Assembly: GCA_021399445.1 (NCBI GenBank)
Contig: JAJTUQ010000001.1
Coordinates: 496,001 to 560,000 of the forward strand
Reading direction: 5' to 3'
Length of the DNA: 64,000 bases
Origin: Xylogone sp. PMI_703
Taxonomy: Eukaryota > Ascomycota > Leotiomycetes
Shown: piece by piece, positions 11,143 to 22,494 of the stretch
Layout: each line of letters opens with the position of its first letter
Numbering within the stretch: position 1 is the stretch's first letter
Translations under genes and position numbers: made by a program
Notes under the pieces: model-generated
The model's database searches: none
Told to the model about the DNA's origin: nothing
The model's input: the letters and a program-made list of their open reading frames with translations, nothing else

Positions 11143-11924
11143 GTAGACTATTCGGACAAGCTTGTTTTAAATAACTCCATGTATTAAAGTTGAATGCTAC
11201 AGTCAGCAGCTGGTTAATTACAAGGGCACGGGTTAATTTACTTATGTAGTGAATGGGAGTATATTATAATCCGAAGGCACAAAGTGAGCTAGATGTAGAA
11301 TATTGTGACTTACTTATCGTAATCGATTGCCCCTGGTTGTTCTTAATCTTTGTCTTCGACGTGACGCTCAAACCGGAAAGAGCAATCGGACTTATGCTTC
11401 TTCTCTCTGGCCTTAATATACACAGTAAGTAAATCAGTATCCGAGTGTCTCTCAGACAGTGATCACCACACAGAGTACAATGGGATAGCACACCTAGATG
11501 ACCTACCTACAACGACAGAGATCTTCCGTTGAGATCTAATTAATCCAAAGATCCTCTTCCATATCTACTTAATAACGCATAATCTCAACAAATCCATTCT
11601 TCCCTAGTCACATGAATCCTTTGTGCGGAGCAAGCCGTATCACGTGCATCCGGGGTAAAGCGGATTTGCATGTGATCCCCCCCGAGCCCGTTGACGTAAC
11701 TGACAACTCCTCCGACAAATCAGATCCCGCATCCGGCGTGCCTCGGCTTATTGTGAGCGCACGCGCGCCAAAAACAAGACGGCAAATAAGTACCCTCCAG
11801 CTTCAGCTCTTCTCCCCCCTCTCTCGCATCTCTCTCTTCTCTACCACCTGAATTATATACCCATATCTTTCTCATTATCCGTTGTTGTTGTTGCAACCAT
11901 CAGTGTAGTGGTAAACTCATAATC
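11143..11924 (+). promoter_or_regulatory. Promoter region of the peroxisomal thiolase gene
   Basis: An intergenic region of 782 bp. The proximal part has CT-rich leader sequence (about 11800-11870) and a CCTCGG hexamer listed separately. No gene is seen in it. Confidence 0.5.
11741..11746 (+). promoter_or_regulatory. Candidate FarA/FarB fatty-acid response element (CCTCGG)
   Basis: CCTCGG lies 184 bp upstream of the thiolase start codon. From established work on Aspergillus, the Zn2Cys6 regulators FarA and FarB bind this core upstream of beta-oxidation and peroxisomal genes. Sequence and context fit; a 6-bp match alone is weak. Confidence 0.4.
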
Positions 11925-13309
11925 ATGTCTGGTATGTTCCCATACCCGGACTTCCATCATCAATCCTCGATTACTGATCCTCTCCACCAACAGCTCAGAG
12001 TCGACTTTCACAGGTCTCCGGACACCTCTCAGCGCCTAAGAGCGGCTCTGCCTCTAAGGCCAAGCTGCTAGAAAAGAGTCCAGATGATGTACGTTGCATT
12101 CGATCCTCTTTCTCTTTTTGCTCGAGCTGACAAAAGATCAAAACCTAGATCGTCGTAACCGCCTGTCTCCGAACCCCATTCACCAAGGGCGGCCGAGGCG
12201 GATTCAAAGATACCGCCGCAGCAGACCTCCTCGCCGGCGCTTTCAAAGCCATCCTCGACCGCTCCAAGCTTGATCCTGCCCTCGTCGAAGACATTGCCGT
12301 CGGCTCCGTCCTCCCTCCAGGCGGTGGCGCGACTGAGTTCCGCGCCGCAGCTCTAGTCGCCGGATTCCCCGTCTCAACCGCCGTGCACAGTCTCAACCGC
12401 CAGTGCTCATCGGGTCTGCAGGCATGCGTAGAGATTGCCAACGCCATCAAGGCCGGGACCATTGAGATTGGAATCGGCGCCGGGGTCGAGAGCATGAGTC
12501 TGCAGTACGGACCGGGTGCAGTGACGGAGTTCAGCGAGTTACTGGACGCGCATCCGGAATCCAAGAATTGCAAGGTCCCCATGGGCGTGTTGTCAGAGCA
12601 GATGGCTAAGGACAGGAAGATCAGCCGGAAGATCCAAGACGAGTTCGCCGCCTCGAGCTATCAGAAGGCAGCCAAGGCGCAAGAGCAGGGTCTGTTCGAC
12701 GAGGAGATCGCCCCATTGAAGGTTAAATTCACCGATCCTAAGACAGATGAGACCAAGGAGATCACCGTCTCCAAGGACGACGGTATCCGGCCTGGCATCA
12801 CCGCTGAGAGCCTCGGCAAGATCCGCCCCGCCTTCGCAAAGGACGGATCCATCCACGCGGGCAACGCATCTCAAATCTCGGACGGCGCCGCCGCGGTGCT
12901 CCTCATGAAGCGCTCAACAGCCGAGCGACTAGGACAGACCATCCTGGGGAAGTACGTCGCTGCATCCGTCGTCGGCGTTGCTCCATTGCTGATGGGCATC
13001 GGACCATGGGCTGCTATCCCGAAGGTCTTCGAGAAGACGGGGATCAACAAGGATGATGTAGATATCTTTGAGATCAACGAGGCATTCGCGAGCCAGTGCG
13101 TGTGGTGCGCGAATGAGTTGGGACTGGACTTCAATAAGATTAATCCCAAGGGAGGAGCTATTGCGTTTGGACATCCACTGGGGTGCACGGGCGCGAGACA
13201 GGTTAGCACGTTGTTGTATGAGTTGAGGAGACGGGGGGAGAAGGTTGGGGTGACGAGTATGTGTGTTGGGACGGGGATGGGGATGGCTGCTGTTTGGGTT
13301 GCGGAGTAG
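11925..13309 (+). CDS. 3-ketoacyl-CoA thiolase, peroxisomal
   Basis: Three exons (11925-11931, 11994-12088, 12149-13309) give 420 aa. The first exon holds only ATG, one codon and one base. The N-terminus carries a perfect PTS2 peroxisomal signal: R6-L7-x5-H13-L14. Thiolase landmarks are C120 (acyl-accepting Cys, in NRQCSSG), H376 in GHPLGCTGARQ and C406 in CVGTGMG. It catalyses the last step of peroxisomal beta-oxidation, cleaving 3-ketoacyl-CoA with CoA to acetyl-CoA and a shortened acyl-CoA. It corresponds to yeast Pot1/Fox3. The promoter has a CCTCGG motif, consistent with induction by fatty acids. The 3' end converges with glycerol kinase. Confidence 0.95.
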
Positions 13310-14021
13310 TGGCTCTCTTTCTTTCTTCATCGAACTATAGAAAGGTTATGATATTGTATGAGTAGTTTCTCTCACATTTGCATGTATGGCTTGGTTCGGA
13401 GTTGAATCCATCAAGCACGATAGCATTAACGGGCAAATAAAGGTTTACACAGTACATCTCTTGATCTGTTCAAAATCAGTGTGTCAACAACTCAAATTGA
13501 ACTTGAGCCGACTAGGTTGGTTTTTGAGCTGCTCAAAAATTTTTCGAGTTGAGTTTGAGCACAACCTCAAAAGTCAACTCAAATCCAAGGATTGATTAGA
13601 CTGTTCAAATTCAATGATTACGTGGAGCTTCAGAAAAGTGAAGAACTTCTCTCAAGAGCTAAGCTCATACGCATCTTCACTAATTTAACCAGCCTGTAAA
13701 ACTCCTCAACCACTCAAGTTAAGCCCAAGTTGACCGAGTCAGTCTGAGCTCGACCTCAAAACTCGTCAAACACAAAGGATTATACACGCCGAATCTCACC
13801 AATCAATAAACGATTTAACTGTTTTTAAGACACATTTTCATTCATCAATTTATAATTACATTAAAAGAAAATCAACATTAATGGTATGTCCAGCCCATCT
13901 ATAAACATCGCAACACAATCGCTAAACCACCCAAAATGGACCAAGAACAAAACCCCTATGTACCCAAAAAAAAAGAGAGATCCACCAGAAATGCTCATTA
14001 AACTTCATACGGCTTGACGGC
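13310..14021. other. Convergent spacer with CTCAA/TTGAG-rich repeats
   Basis: Between the ends of thiolase and glycerol kinase, about 13470-13770 is packed with CTCAA and its complement (for example GAGTTGAGTTTGAGC), forming many small inverted repeats. No gene is seen. Confidence 0.5.
13523..13542. repeat. Perfect small hairpin (9-bp arms, 1-base spacer)
   Basis: TTTTTGAGC and GCTCAAAAA face each other around a single T, just downstream of the thiolase gene. It could form a transcript hairpin; there is no evidence of function. Confidence 0.5.
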
Positions 14022-15960
14022 TTACTGTAAGCTCGTCACGTCAGGAATATTTTCCCTTACCCACCCCCGACTCATCTCCACCGCCTGCTCCCACTTCCTG
14101 AACATAGCCTCGCTCTTGCTCTTCTCCATCTGCGGCAGGAACTCCGTCCTTCCAGCGCGATTGACTTCCTTCAGCTCGGAGAACTCCTTCCACGCTCCAA
14201 CGGCGAAGCCAGCTGCGATGGCGGCTCCCAGAGCGGTGGTTTCTCTCATTGCGGGTCGGTCGACGGGGATGCCGATGATGTCACTCTGAGTCTGCATGCA
14301 GAGGTCGGAGTTCGACATTCCTCCGTCGACGGCGAGGGATTCGAGTTTCTTGCCCGAGTCTTTCTCCATAGCATCGAGAATGGCTTTGGTCTGGTAGCAG
14401 GTGGCCTCGAGGGTGGCGCGGGCGATGTGGCCGCGTTGGGTGTGTTGCGTGAGGCCGACTGTTCAATTGTTAGCTATACATCTTTGGAAAAAACAAATTC
14501 TGGAAAAAAGAAAAAAAAACAATAAAGATAGGGACTTACACAATGTGCCTTTTGCATCATCAATCCAATACGGTGCAAATAACCCGCTGAAAGCTGTAAC
14601 AAACACTACGCCTCCGTTATCCGGCACACTCTCCGCCAGCTCGGTGATCTTGCTGGAGTGCGCAATGAACCCCAGATTCTGCATCAGGAACTTGATACCA
14701 GCACCCGCAACGGCGATGCTACCTTCTAGTGCGTATACTGGCTTCCTGGTCGGACCGAAATCATACGCCACGGTCGACAGCAGACCGTATTTCGAGATGA
14801 CGGGTTTCTCGCCGACATTGTAGAGAAGGAAGCAGCCGGTACCGTAAGTGTTCTTGGCCTGGCCCGGAGAAAAGCCACACTGGCCGACGAGCGCGCTGGA
14901 CTGGTCACCCAGGCAGCCCATGATCCTGATGCCCTTCAAGGGACCCGATGCGATGACGCCAAAGGCTTCGGCATCAGCCGATGGGACAATCTTAGGCAAG
15001 ACGACATTCTTGCGGTCGAAGTCAAAGAAGGAGAGCAAGTCATCATCGTACTGCCGGGTGTGGATATTCATGAACATGGTGCGTGAGGCGTTGGTGGTAT
15101 CTGTGACGTGGACGTTGGCGTCCTTGCCACCGTTGAGCTTGTAGATGAGCCAGGTGTCGACGGTGCCGAAAGCCAGACGGCCCTGGGCATAAGCCTCCTT
15201 GATGGCATCGACGTTATCGAGGAGCCAGCGCAGCTTGACGCTGGAAGGGTAGGTGGAGAGGGGGAGACCGCACTTCTGGAGGAGGTCCTCGGCACCCTTC
15301 TTATTCTTGAGGTCACGCACGATGGAATTAGTGCGGGTATCAGGCCAGACGACGGCATTGTAGAGAGGCTCTCCGGTGTCCTTGTCCCAGCAGATGGTGG
15401 TTTCTCGCTGGTTGGTGATGCCAATGCATTTGATCTGGGATGTCTTGTAACCATCTGAGGTGAATTTAGATACAGCTTCTTCGATGCATTGCTCGACGGA
15501 GGAGACGAGTTCGAGAGGATCATGCTCGTGCCAGCTGCAGAAGCATGGTCAGCCAGTAACATCAAAAGTAGTTAAGATTGATGCGTTGACAAGAAAAGCA
15601 AGAAGAAGAAAGAACAGAGAAGAGAAGAAGAACTCACCCCGACTGAGGATACTTGTTCTCAAACTCTAGCTGATGGCTGGCGACAGGGTTGCCGAGGGAA
15701 TCAAAGATCAAGAAGCGCGAGCTGGTAGTGCCCTGGTCGATGCTGCCAATGAACCAGGCTTCGTCGTCTTGTTTTTCCTTCATCATCTGGGGATTTGCCT
15801 CGCCGCGGACCTCGGACAGCTGAGCGCTGACCTCGGCCTCGGGGGGCGGGGAGACGGTCTCAACATGCTGGACATTGGTGTCCTCGTCGAGCAGGTCGAG
15901 GACCTTGAGATCTTCTCGCAGCGGCGCGGCGATATCAAGGTTGGTCAGGTCCATGTTCAT
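14022..15960 (-). CDS. Glycerol kinase
   Basis: Three exons (15960-15638, 15534-14540, 14458-14022) give 584 aa. FGGY-kinase motifs are clear: FIGSIDQGTTSSRF (phosphate 1 loop, from residue 70), YPQSGWHEHDP, the GITNQRETT segment, NTYGTGCFLL, and GTLFGLTQHTQRGHIARATLE across the second intron, then AVDGGMSNSDLCMQ. It phosphorylates glycerol to glycerol-3-phosphate in the cytosol, feeding glycolysis or lipid synthesis. About 69 residues precede the kinase fold, Asp/Glu-rich and unlike bacterial GlpK. I chose the ATG at 15960. The frame stays open far upstream, but that extension encodes Asn/Ser runs from trinucleotide repeats and is probably leader. Confidence 0.93.
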
Positions 15961-16008
15961 GCTGCTGCTGCTGCTATTATTATTATTGTTGTTGTTATTG
16001 TTGTTGGT
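15961..16008. repeat. Trinucleotide repeat tract upstream of glycerol kinase
   Basis: CTG, then ATT and GTT triplets repeat immediately upstream of the chosen start codon. On the gene strand they read AAC/AAT/AGC. The tract is probably in the 5' leader; if translation began upstream it would give Asn and Ser runs. Confidence 0.8.
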
Positions 16009-17879
16009 ATTACTTGGGTGGTGGTAGTAGTTGACGATGCTGAATTGGGGAAAGGTGAGAAGAATAGTAGAGGACCAAGGGATAGATGGAAGAGATAGAG
16101 ATAGTGGTGGCTGCGGGATCTCAAGGCTTAAGGACCCGGATTGGAGATGGGCCTGGCTGGGGGAGCAGGAGTGGCCAGGGACGGCTACGTCATGGGCCAG
16201 CACGGCGTGGACAGAGTGGAGGCGATGGGCAGAGCCAGCAAATACAGGCAGTAGATGATTGACAACGGCCACGAACGATGCAACTGGGCGAATCTGGGGT
16301 ACAGTAGCGCGCAGGTGACGGCGCTGGCGATCCGGCTGAGAAGATGAAGATGAAGATAAAACAAAGACAATTGATGATGACGAAGCGCACAGTTGGAGGA
16401 CAGCAGCAGACGTCGCAATTGAGCGTACTTGTAGAGAAGCGCAGCAGAGAGAGCGTGACAACAAGAGCATGAGAAGGGGTTTAAGAAAAAGGGGACCAAA
16501 GAGGGGTTAAAGAGGGGGAAGCCGTAGTAGGAGGGCCGGCGAAGGGGCTCAGCTTTTCACCCCCCTCTAACTGTGCTCTACTGTGGTACCCTACTCCGTA
16601 CGGAGGCTCGAGGAAGGGGCGCCGTGTGCGCGGCAGGAGGCAAAAAGAACACAGTGCCGCAGTGCCTAGGCCTTTGCGGTGGGGGGGGAGTGTTGGTACG
16701 GAGGGTACATGATACATGGCCCAAGTACCGTACCATACTGTACCGTACATGGCAGGGACCTAAGCAGAGGTGCTGCTAGCCCTGCACCGGACGTGCGTCC
16801 CTAGAAGTGCTTGCCCCAGACGATGCCCCAACACGGGGATCACAGCGCCCGATTACAGGCTGTTGCCCCCCTTGAACACCTAGGCCTGTCCAGCTAATAG
16901 CTAATCAGCGTGCGGTGTCCACCAAACAACCTTTGCGCGGCACGGCGACCAGGCTGCTCCACAGTGTACTACTGTAAAGTACCGTACCTCCAGGTACCAC
17001 TTAGTCAAGAGCCCAGACGGCTCTGATGGTCCACTCCCTCGCTGATTTTTCTGATCACCTGGACGCTGCACACACTTTGTCCCGCTCAGGTCCAGCGGTC
17101 CAGCCCCCGGGGTGGGTTTCGTAACAGCGCAGCTTCTTCTCCGGCGCAGGAACTTCTGCGGCACCTCACCCGTGCGCGCTTGTACTGTGGCCTCGTGTTG
17201 TGGCTGTGGCTTACGGTTACAGTTACTGTACAGGTGCCGACCGTAATCAATCTTCACACATGCCAGTATTGTTTTTTCTCGCGCTTTGAATTTTTACATC
17301 AATTCAATTCCCACTTGTTGATCTATTGTCCTATTTTTTTTATGGAGAATATGATGATAGTATGTTGTTCAGATCTGCTCTTATTAACCCAAGTCACAGG
17401 ACTCTTCTGACGTTACGGCTCCATTCTTCTTGTCGTCATGGTCGTTGTGGCCTTACATCACTTATCCACGACCCTCTTTTTTTTCTTCCACTTTGTCTCT
17501 ACATTACAACTGTTACGAATAATCCTCCCCCCCCCCACACACATACATCACTTTCTTCGTTATCTCTGTTGTCTTTTTTTTTTATTGAGGATTCTGCTTT
17601 TGTCCCGTAATCTCGCTCCGTGCTCTCATTGCGCGCGCGCCGGAATCTATTTTTCCGCCTCTTATCACTGAAGCCCGGACTTTTCTCCGGATCCCGCCCT
17701 AATTATCTTTCATCATTTGTACTCGTACTTCTCTCTTGCGAATCAATCTCGTTGATCTCCCCTCTGATATCATTCTTCGCCTTGGGTTAATTGGATTCCC
17801 ATTCTTCTCTTCTCCTACGGTGTCGACTGCATGCTGAGAACTCGGGACTCTCTCTTCGCCGTATCTTCTCCCGCTTGCC
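16009..17879. promoter_or_regulatory. Long divergent promoter region between glycerol kinase and the orphan gene start
   Basis: A GC-rich, then CT-rich 1.9-kb region. The 16580-16760 part is full of TAC/GTA words, including the palindrome CTCCGTACGGAG and two CCGTACC-like units. A G-run near 16680 contains GTGGGG, matching the CreA carbon-repression consensus SYGGRG. The 17440-17830 part looks like a pyrimidine-rich leader for a plus-strand gene. None of these sites is proven. Confidence 0.4.
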
Positions 17880-17975
17880 ATGACTATCGACTCTGGCCAG
17901 ACGTCCCTGCCAAGACCCGCCCGACCCCGGTACCGGACCCAAGAAGCATGTGAATTAAATCAAGACCGTCTGTAG
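17880..17975 (+). pseudogene. Orphaned 5' end of a protein-coding gene
   Basis: A long pyrimidine-rich leader ends at an ATG in the context GCCATGAC and is followed by 31 codons rich in Pro and Arg with typical fungal coding composition, then a stop. After about 17950 the composition switches abruptly to AT-rich non-coding sequence. This looks like a promoter plus first exon whose body has been lost by rearrangement or insertion. I do not recognise the protein. A short real ORF, or an intron starting within the window, are alternatives. Confidence 0.35.
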
Positions 17976-19253
17976 AGGTACCGAGTTACAGTAAGCATGG
18001 ATACCCGATAAGACGTTTATCAAAAAAAATTATCACGTCCCCGGTATCTTAGGCTGAAACGATTACAGTACTGGAATCAAGAGTTTTATAAAACCCCTTT
18101 TATAATTCTGTATAATGGTATTTAGGCTATTGCGATCAAGACATATACTGACCTCATTGGAAAAGCATGTATCATCAGCACCGATAGATTCTGTGCACTT
18201 AAGCACGTGTGCATACTTTACTGTACCCACTCCATTATTGTACAAGTATGTTAAGTTGACGGGTCTCCGAGTCGCAGCACCCACCAACCAATCGAACCCA
18301 CCCGAATCTTCTACAACACCTAATTTGGAATCCATCGAAGACCCATCAACCTCGCATTTTAAAAACCAGAATGTACTATTATTAGTGATGGCGAGTGTGA
18401 CAGTTCTGCTGTAATACATAGGAGGACAGGTTATGTGCTGTGATTTCGCTTAAAAACGGGTATCCTAAAATGGTAATCCGAGTAAGCCAGAGCCCTAAGA
18501 TTAGTGGACTCTTTCTCAAAACAGGAATTATTGGCGATTATACAGTCAGCCACTACAGTACTTGTGATTTACCGTACTGTATAAGAGTTGATCGCAGGTG
18601 CAGAGATTATAACCGGTTAAAGGGGTTGATACGGTCGGCCCTTGACTATATTACCATTGAACTGAGATAAAAGATTACACTTTACTCTGTACTGTGTCCT
18701 TGTTATAGTATTACTGTTATCATATAAAAAGGCCGGCTTAACAAGCACCGAACAGCGACCCCCAGCCCAAGAAGAACAAAGGCTATGGTGTACCATGTGG
18801 GAGGATTATTATGCCAAACTAAGTGAATCGACATTTTGAAATTTTGGACGATTTGACTATTTGACTTTTCCTGGGTTGAAGGATGTTACACTACCTCGCA
18901 CTGGGTGCAAAAATGAGTCTGGAAGTTTACACTCCGGATTGAAGAAAATGAAAGGGACAAAACTTCCGAAGCTTGAGAAACTTGATACTTACTATCGGTG
19001 TTGATCGCAGACATTTATTAAACACAACACTATAGCACAGAGTGGACAGGTAAGATTCCAAGAGAGCTAGGATGGGACCTCGATATAGTTTTCATAATTA
19101 CCACTTCGACTGGCATGGCATCCATTAACTACACTTGAATCGTCCACTTAACTAATGCACAACTAACGATGTTGCCAGTTCAATAAATCTCACTTGGGTC
19201 CTCCTTGCCGCTCCCTTCCATCATTTTTTTCGGTATCGGTTGTACGCGTGTGA
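17976..19253. other. AT-rich non-coding stretch
   Basis: Sequence of low GC without an open frame of note, running from the breakpoint after the orphan gene start to the solo transposon end. The TACTGTA-type words recur here (for example 18068, 18573, 18691). I see no gene. Confidence 0.5.
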
Positions 19254-19308
19254 AGTGGTCCGTGTCAAGTTGATTTAGGGACGCGCCCAAGTGGATTTAA
19301 GTATACCC
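19254..19308 (+). repeat. Solo terminal segment of the MITE family (copy 2)
   Basis: This 55-base copy is nearly identical to 9045-9099 in the same orientation, and ends in the same AAGTGGATTTAAGTATACCC. Similarity extends weakly about 25 bases further left. It abuts the decayed hydrolase that begins about 20 bases later. Confidence 0.8.
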
Positions 19309-19330
19309 ATCCAGAACCAGGTTTGCTTTC

Positions 19331-20090
19331 GTGGATTACAAAATACCTTTATACGATGGCCAACATATTGATGCTCGGGTTTACCGACCCAAAGATGTGA
19401 AAGCCAAACTTAAACTTCCGGTTTGCTTATTCTTTCACGGTGGGGGGTTTCTATTCGGAACCTTGTCTTCAGAAGATGCTTTCTGTGCTCATCTTGTCGT
19501 TACCTTCCCTGTTATTGTAATCAATGCCTGTTACCGTCATACCACACAATGTAAACATCCAACACAGGCCAATCAATGACGTTTAGGATGCCTTCAACTC
19601 GGTTGTCGAGTATTTTGATACTACTAGGGGTGATAAGGACAAATCAATCATTAGAGGTATCTCTGCTGGAGGATGCCTTGCATCATCAGTAGTTATGAAG
19701 GAGAACAGAATTTCCGAAATAAGTAACCGTAATAAAGGACGGGTCTTATGCCCCTGTAATACCGACGACTCAGCTAGATCTTTTTAAGAGTGCTTTACAA
19801 GCAGACGCCGGTGACGATAGATCTTTATTTGTTGGCGGCTGCACGAATGCTGAAGTGGTTAGAATGCCTAAGACTGCGATATTATAACTAGGTTGGACCA
19901 TCTGCGAGATGAGGGATTACTATGCGGAGAAATTGAGAAGAAACAAGTAAGTGTCTTCTTATCCACGGTCGTGGTATTACGCTAAAGAAGTAAGTAGTGT
20001 CTTAACCAAAGTGCACGTATTCAGTGGACTTCCACATGGATTTTATCGATACAAAATCTCCCGTCTACGAAGTTAGGGTACAGCATCATT
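19331..20090 (+). pseudogene. Decayed alpha/beta hydrolase (HSL/esterase type)
   Basis: Fragments of one hydrolase-fold enzyme occur in order but are broken by stops and frame changes. They are an N-terminal part with VCLFFHGGGFLFGT (oxyanion-hole HGGG motif) and INACYRHT, an internal stop near 19577, then IIRGISAGGCLASS (nucleophile elbow GxSxG, about 19655-19695), a degraded middle, a LDHLRDEG segment near 19895 and FSGLPHGF (catalytic His region, about 20020). All three catalytic regions can still be recognised, so the loss is fairly recent. It lies tail to tail with the intact BVMO gene. BVMO-esterase pairs are well known, because the esterase cleaves the ester the BVMO makes. No function is expected now. 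Confidence 0.75.
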
Positions 20091-20311
20091 GTTGACTCAA
20101 TCAATTGGGTACTTGAATCAAATAACATTAAGTTCTAGGATGGATACCTCTAGATAGATCTTCATAGTCTAAAAATGTTATAGGCTGAGATTGGTCATGA
20201 AGCCGGTTCAGTGCTAACTTCTTTCTATAGACTATGAGTTTATAAAAATGCATCAAAACATAGAATTTTGGTGGTTGTACTATGAAGTAGATGTTCTAGC
20301 TTTAATGACCC

Positions 20312-22494
20312 TCAATCATATAGCTCTGGCAATACCAACAAGTTCCAATAATCATCAAATCCGACAGTTTGAATAGAGGATACCTTTCCGCCCTTGGCTT
20401 CTCTTAACGTGAACCCATTCCCAAGGTAGGCAAATCGATTCGGTGCCTTCATGGGAATCAAGTCCATGCTATAATCCTCCCAGCGTGGGTGCCTCAGCGC
20501 CTCTATATAATGAAAAGATGTACCTCCATAAATAGCTATTACCTTTAGTCATGTTAATACTAACGGATTGTAACATTGCTGGAATAGATTGTAAACCTAC
20601 TGGTCCATCAGCGGTTCCCCTTTTGTACCAGCTTCTACAATCGGCAACCCAGACTGTTCGTTGAAGAAACCGCTGTATATGCTCGTTATAATCAAGTGTT
20701 ACATCATGCTTTATGCTCATAGATCGAATGCATTCAGTTTGGATTTTGTCGATACACTTGTAAATATAAATACCCATCGCCTGAATACCTACAACAAGAG
20801 ATCCATTGCTTATGGGTGAACCGGGCCCGATAAAAGCTTTGCATAACTTTAGTATAGAATACCAAAGAAGAAAGAACTACCTCAGGATACAATCTTGAGT
20901 GACTTCGTAGACTTACTGAAATAATTAGGGAAATCCGGTACTGTCATCCCGAAATATGCTAACGGCATATCATCCGTCCATCTCTTCGCGAGATCCTCGC
21001 CATTACGGCCTATTATCGGGAATCTAGGTCTAAAAGTAGTATCAAAACCAGTTGCACAAACTACAATATCAAACTCAAGTTCCTTGCCACTCTTCGTTCT
21101 GATCCCCTTCTCTGTGAACGCCGCAATATCGTCCCATCGTGTATCGACGTGGTCTTGGATTAAGGCTTCTAGATATCCTGGTCCTGGTGTTTGACGTCGA
21201 CAACCAACTGGGAAAGGAGGAATTAGCATCTTTGCGAGCTGTTTGCCCTTTTCGCTGTCTCCGAGTCTTTCCTTCATCTTTTCTATGAAGAGCTGTCGGG
21301 CGTTCTTCTGAACATCAGACTCCCTCATGCTTCTCCTGAAGTTCTGGATCCGACGATCGATGAGAGCCTGACGATGGTCTTGACAGAAATTTGGGTCCGA
21401 CTTAAACTTCTCTATGACATGTGGAGCATAATTGTACTGATCATCCATATCCGGATCATTCTCTGTAGGCTCATTGATTCCGGGTGCAGGCGATACCCAG
21501 ACATGAGTCCGAATAAAAGATGTCAGATGTGAGGCCACTGGGAGAGTTTAGCTATCTGATAAAGTATGCTGGAGGATATCAAGGTATCGTTACCTTTAGC
21601 AACTTGGGGAATAATTTGTATTGCTGAAGAGCCTACGCCAATAACCGCAACCTTCTTGCCGACGAAATCTAGGGATTCATCCCAGTTTGCAGAATGAACT
21701 AGTCTACCTTTGAACTCTCCGATCCCCTCAATTTTAGGCCACTTCCAGTTGCTTTATGATGGTTAGGAACTAGAAGAATCATATATAATAGAGACAAGTG
21801 GAAGCATGTTACTCACTTGAGGACTCCACCAGCGTTGATAAATATATCACAAACATCCTCAAATACATTTCCCTGGAATTCCACTTTTAGCCTCCATTTA
21901 CCTGCTCTCTCGTCCCATTGGGCATGCTCGATTGAGTGTTCATATTTCACGAATCTTTCGATGTCGTATTTCTTGGCTGTCTTTTTCATGTAGTCCAGTA
22001 TCTGAGCGGAGGTTGCATAGTAATTTGGCCACTCTGGATTGGGTTCGAATGAATAAGAATAATTGTGTGCAGGAATATCACATTTACACCTTTAGAGTAA
22101 TAAAATTTAAGTACTCATATATCATAAAGGTTCTGATACCGGACTTACCCAGGGTATCTATTATACTTCATGTTAGAAAAAGAAATTACAAAACAATGAC
22201 GGAAGTGCAAGTTCCTTACCGATTCTCTAACCATGTTCCCCCAAGAGCAGCATTACGCTCATATATCACAAAGTCGACGTTCCGATTTTGCATGCGCTGA
22301 TTAAATATAATCCCCATGAGCATACCCGAATATCCTGCTCCCAGACACACTACTCGTAAGGGTCGTCGAGAGTGAATTGGCTCCTCACGAATTTCGTATT
22401 CTGGGCGCACAATTAAAGGGACTTTTGCTTTGACAGGAGCGACTCCAATCTCATCTGTCGCTGGTATCACTTCAGACAAGGCTGTTGGACTCAT
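20312..22494 (-). CDS. Baeyer-Villiger-type FAD monooxygenase
   Basis: Seven exons (22494-22220, 22157-22149, 22089-21817, 21751-21594, 21537-20917, 20836-20601, 20542-20312) join to exactly 600 aa. Exon 2 is only 9 bases. Landmarks are the FAD-binding GAGYSG (52-57), the BVMO fingerprint F199-K-G-x3-H205-x3-W209-D210, the NADPH-binding GVGSSA (224-229), CATGFDTTFRPRFP and the C-terminal NYFTFIGPGSPISNGS. Family members insert oxygen next to a ketone to give esters or lactones, using NADPH. Substrate unknown. The neighbours are FAD synthetase upstream on the same strand and a decayed esterase converging from the other side. Confidence 0.88.

Noticed and set aside
15961..16470. Upstream extension of glycerol kinase adding about 170 residues
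   Set aside because: It is made of Asn/Ser runs from trinucleotide repeats and low-complexity promoter sequence, with no homology to the family.
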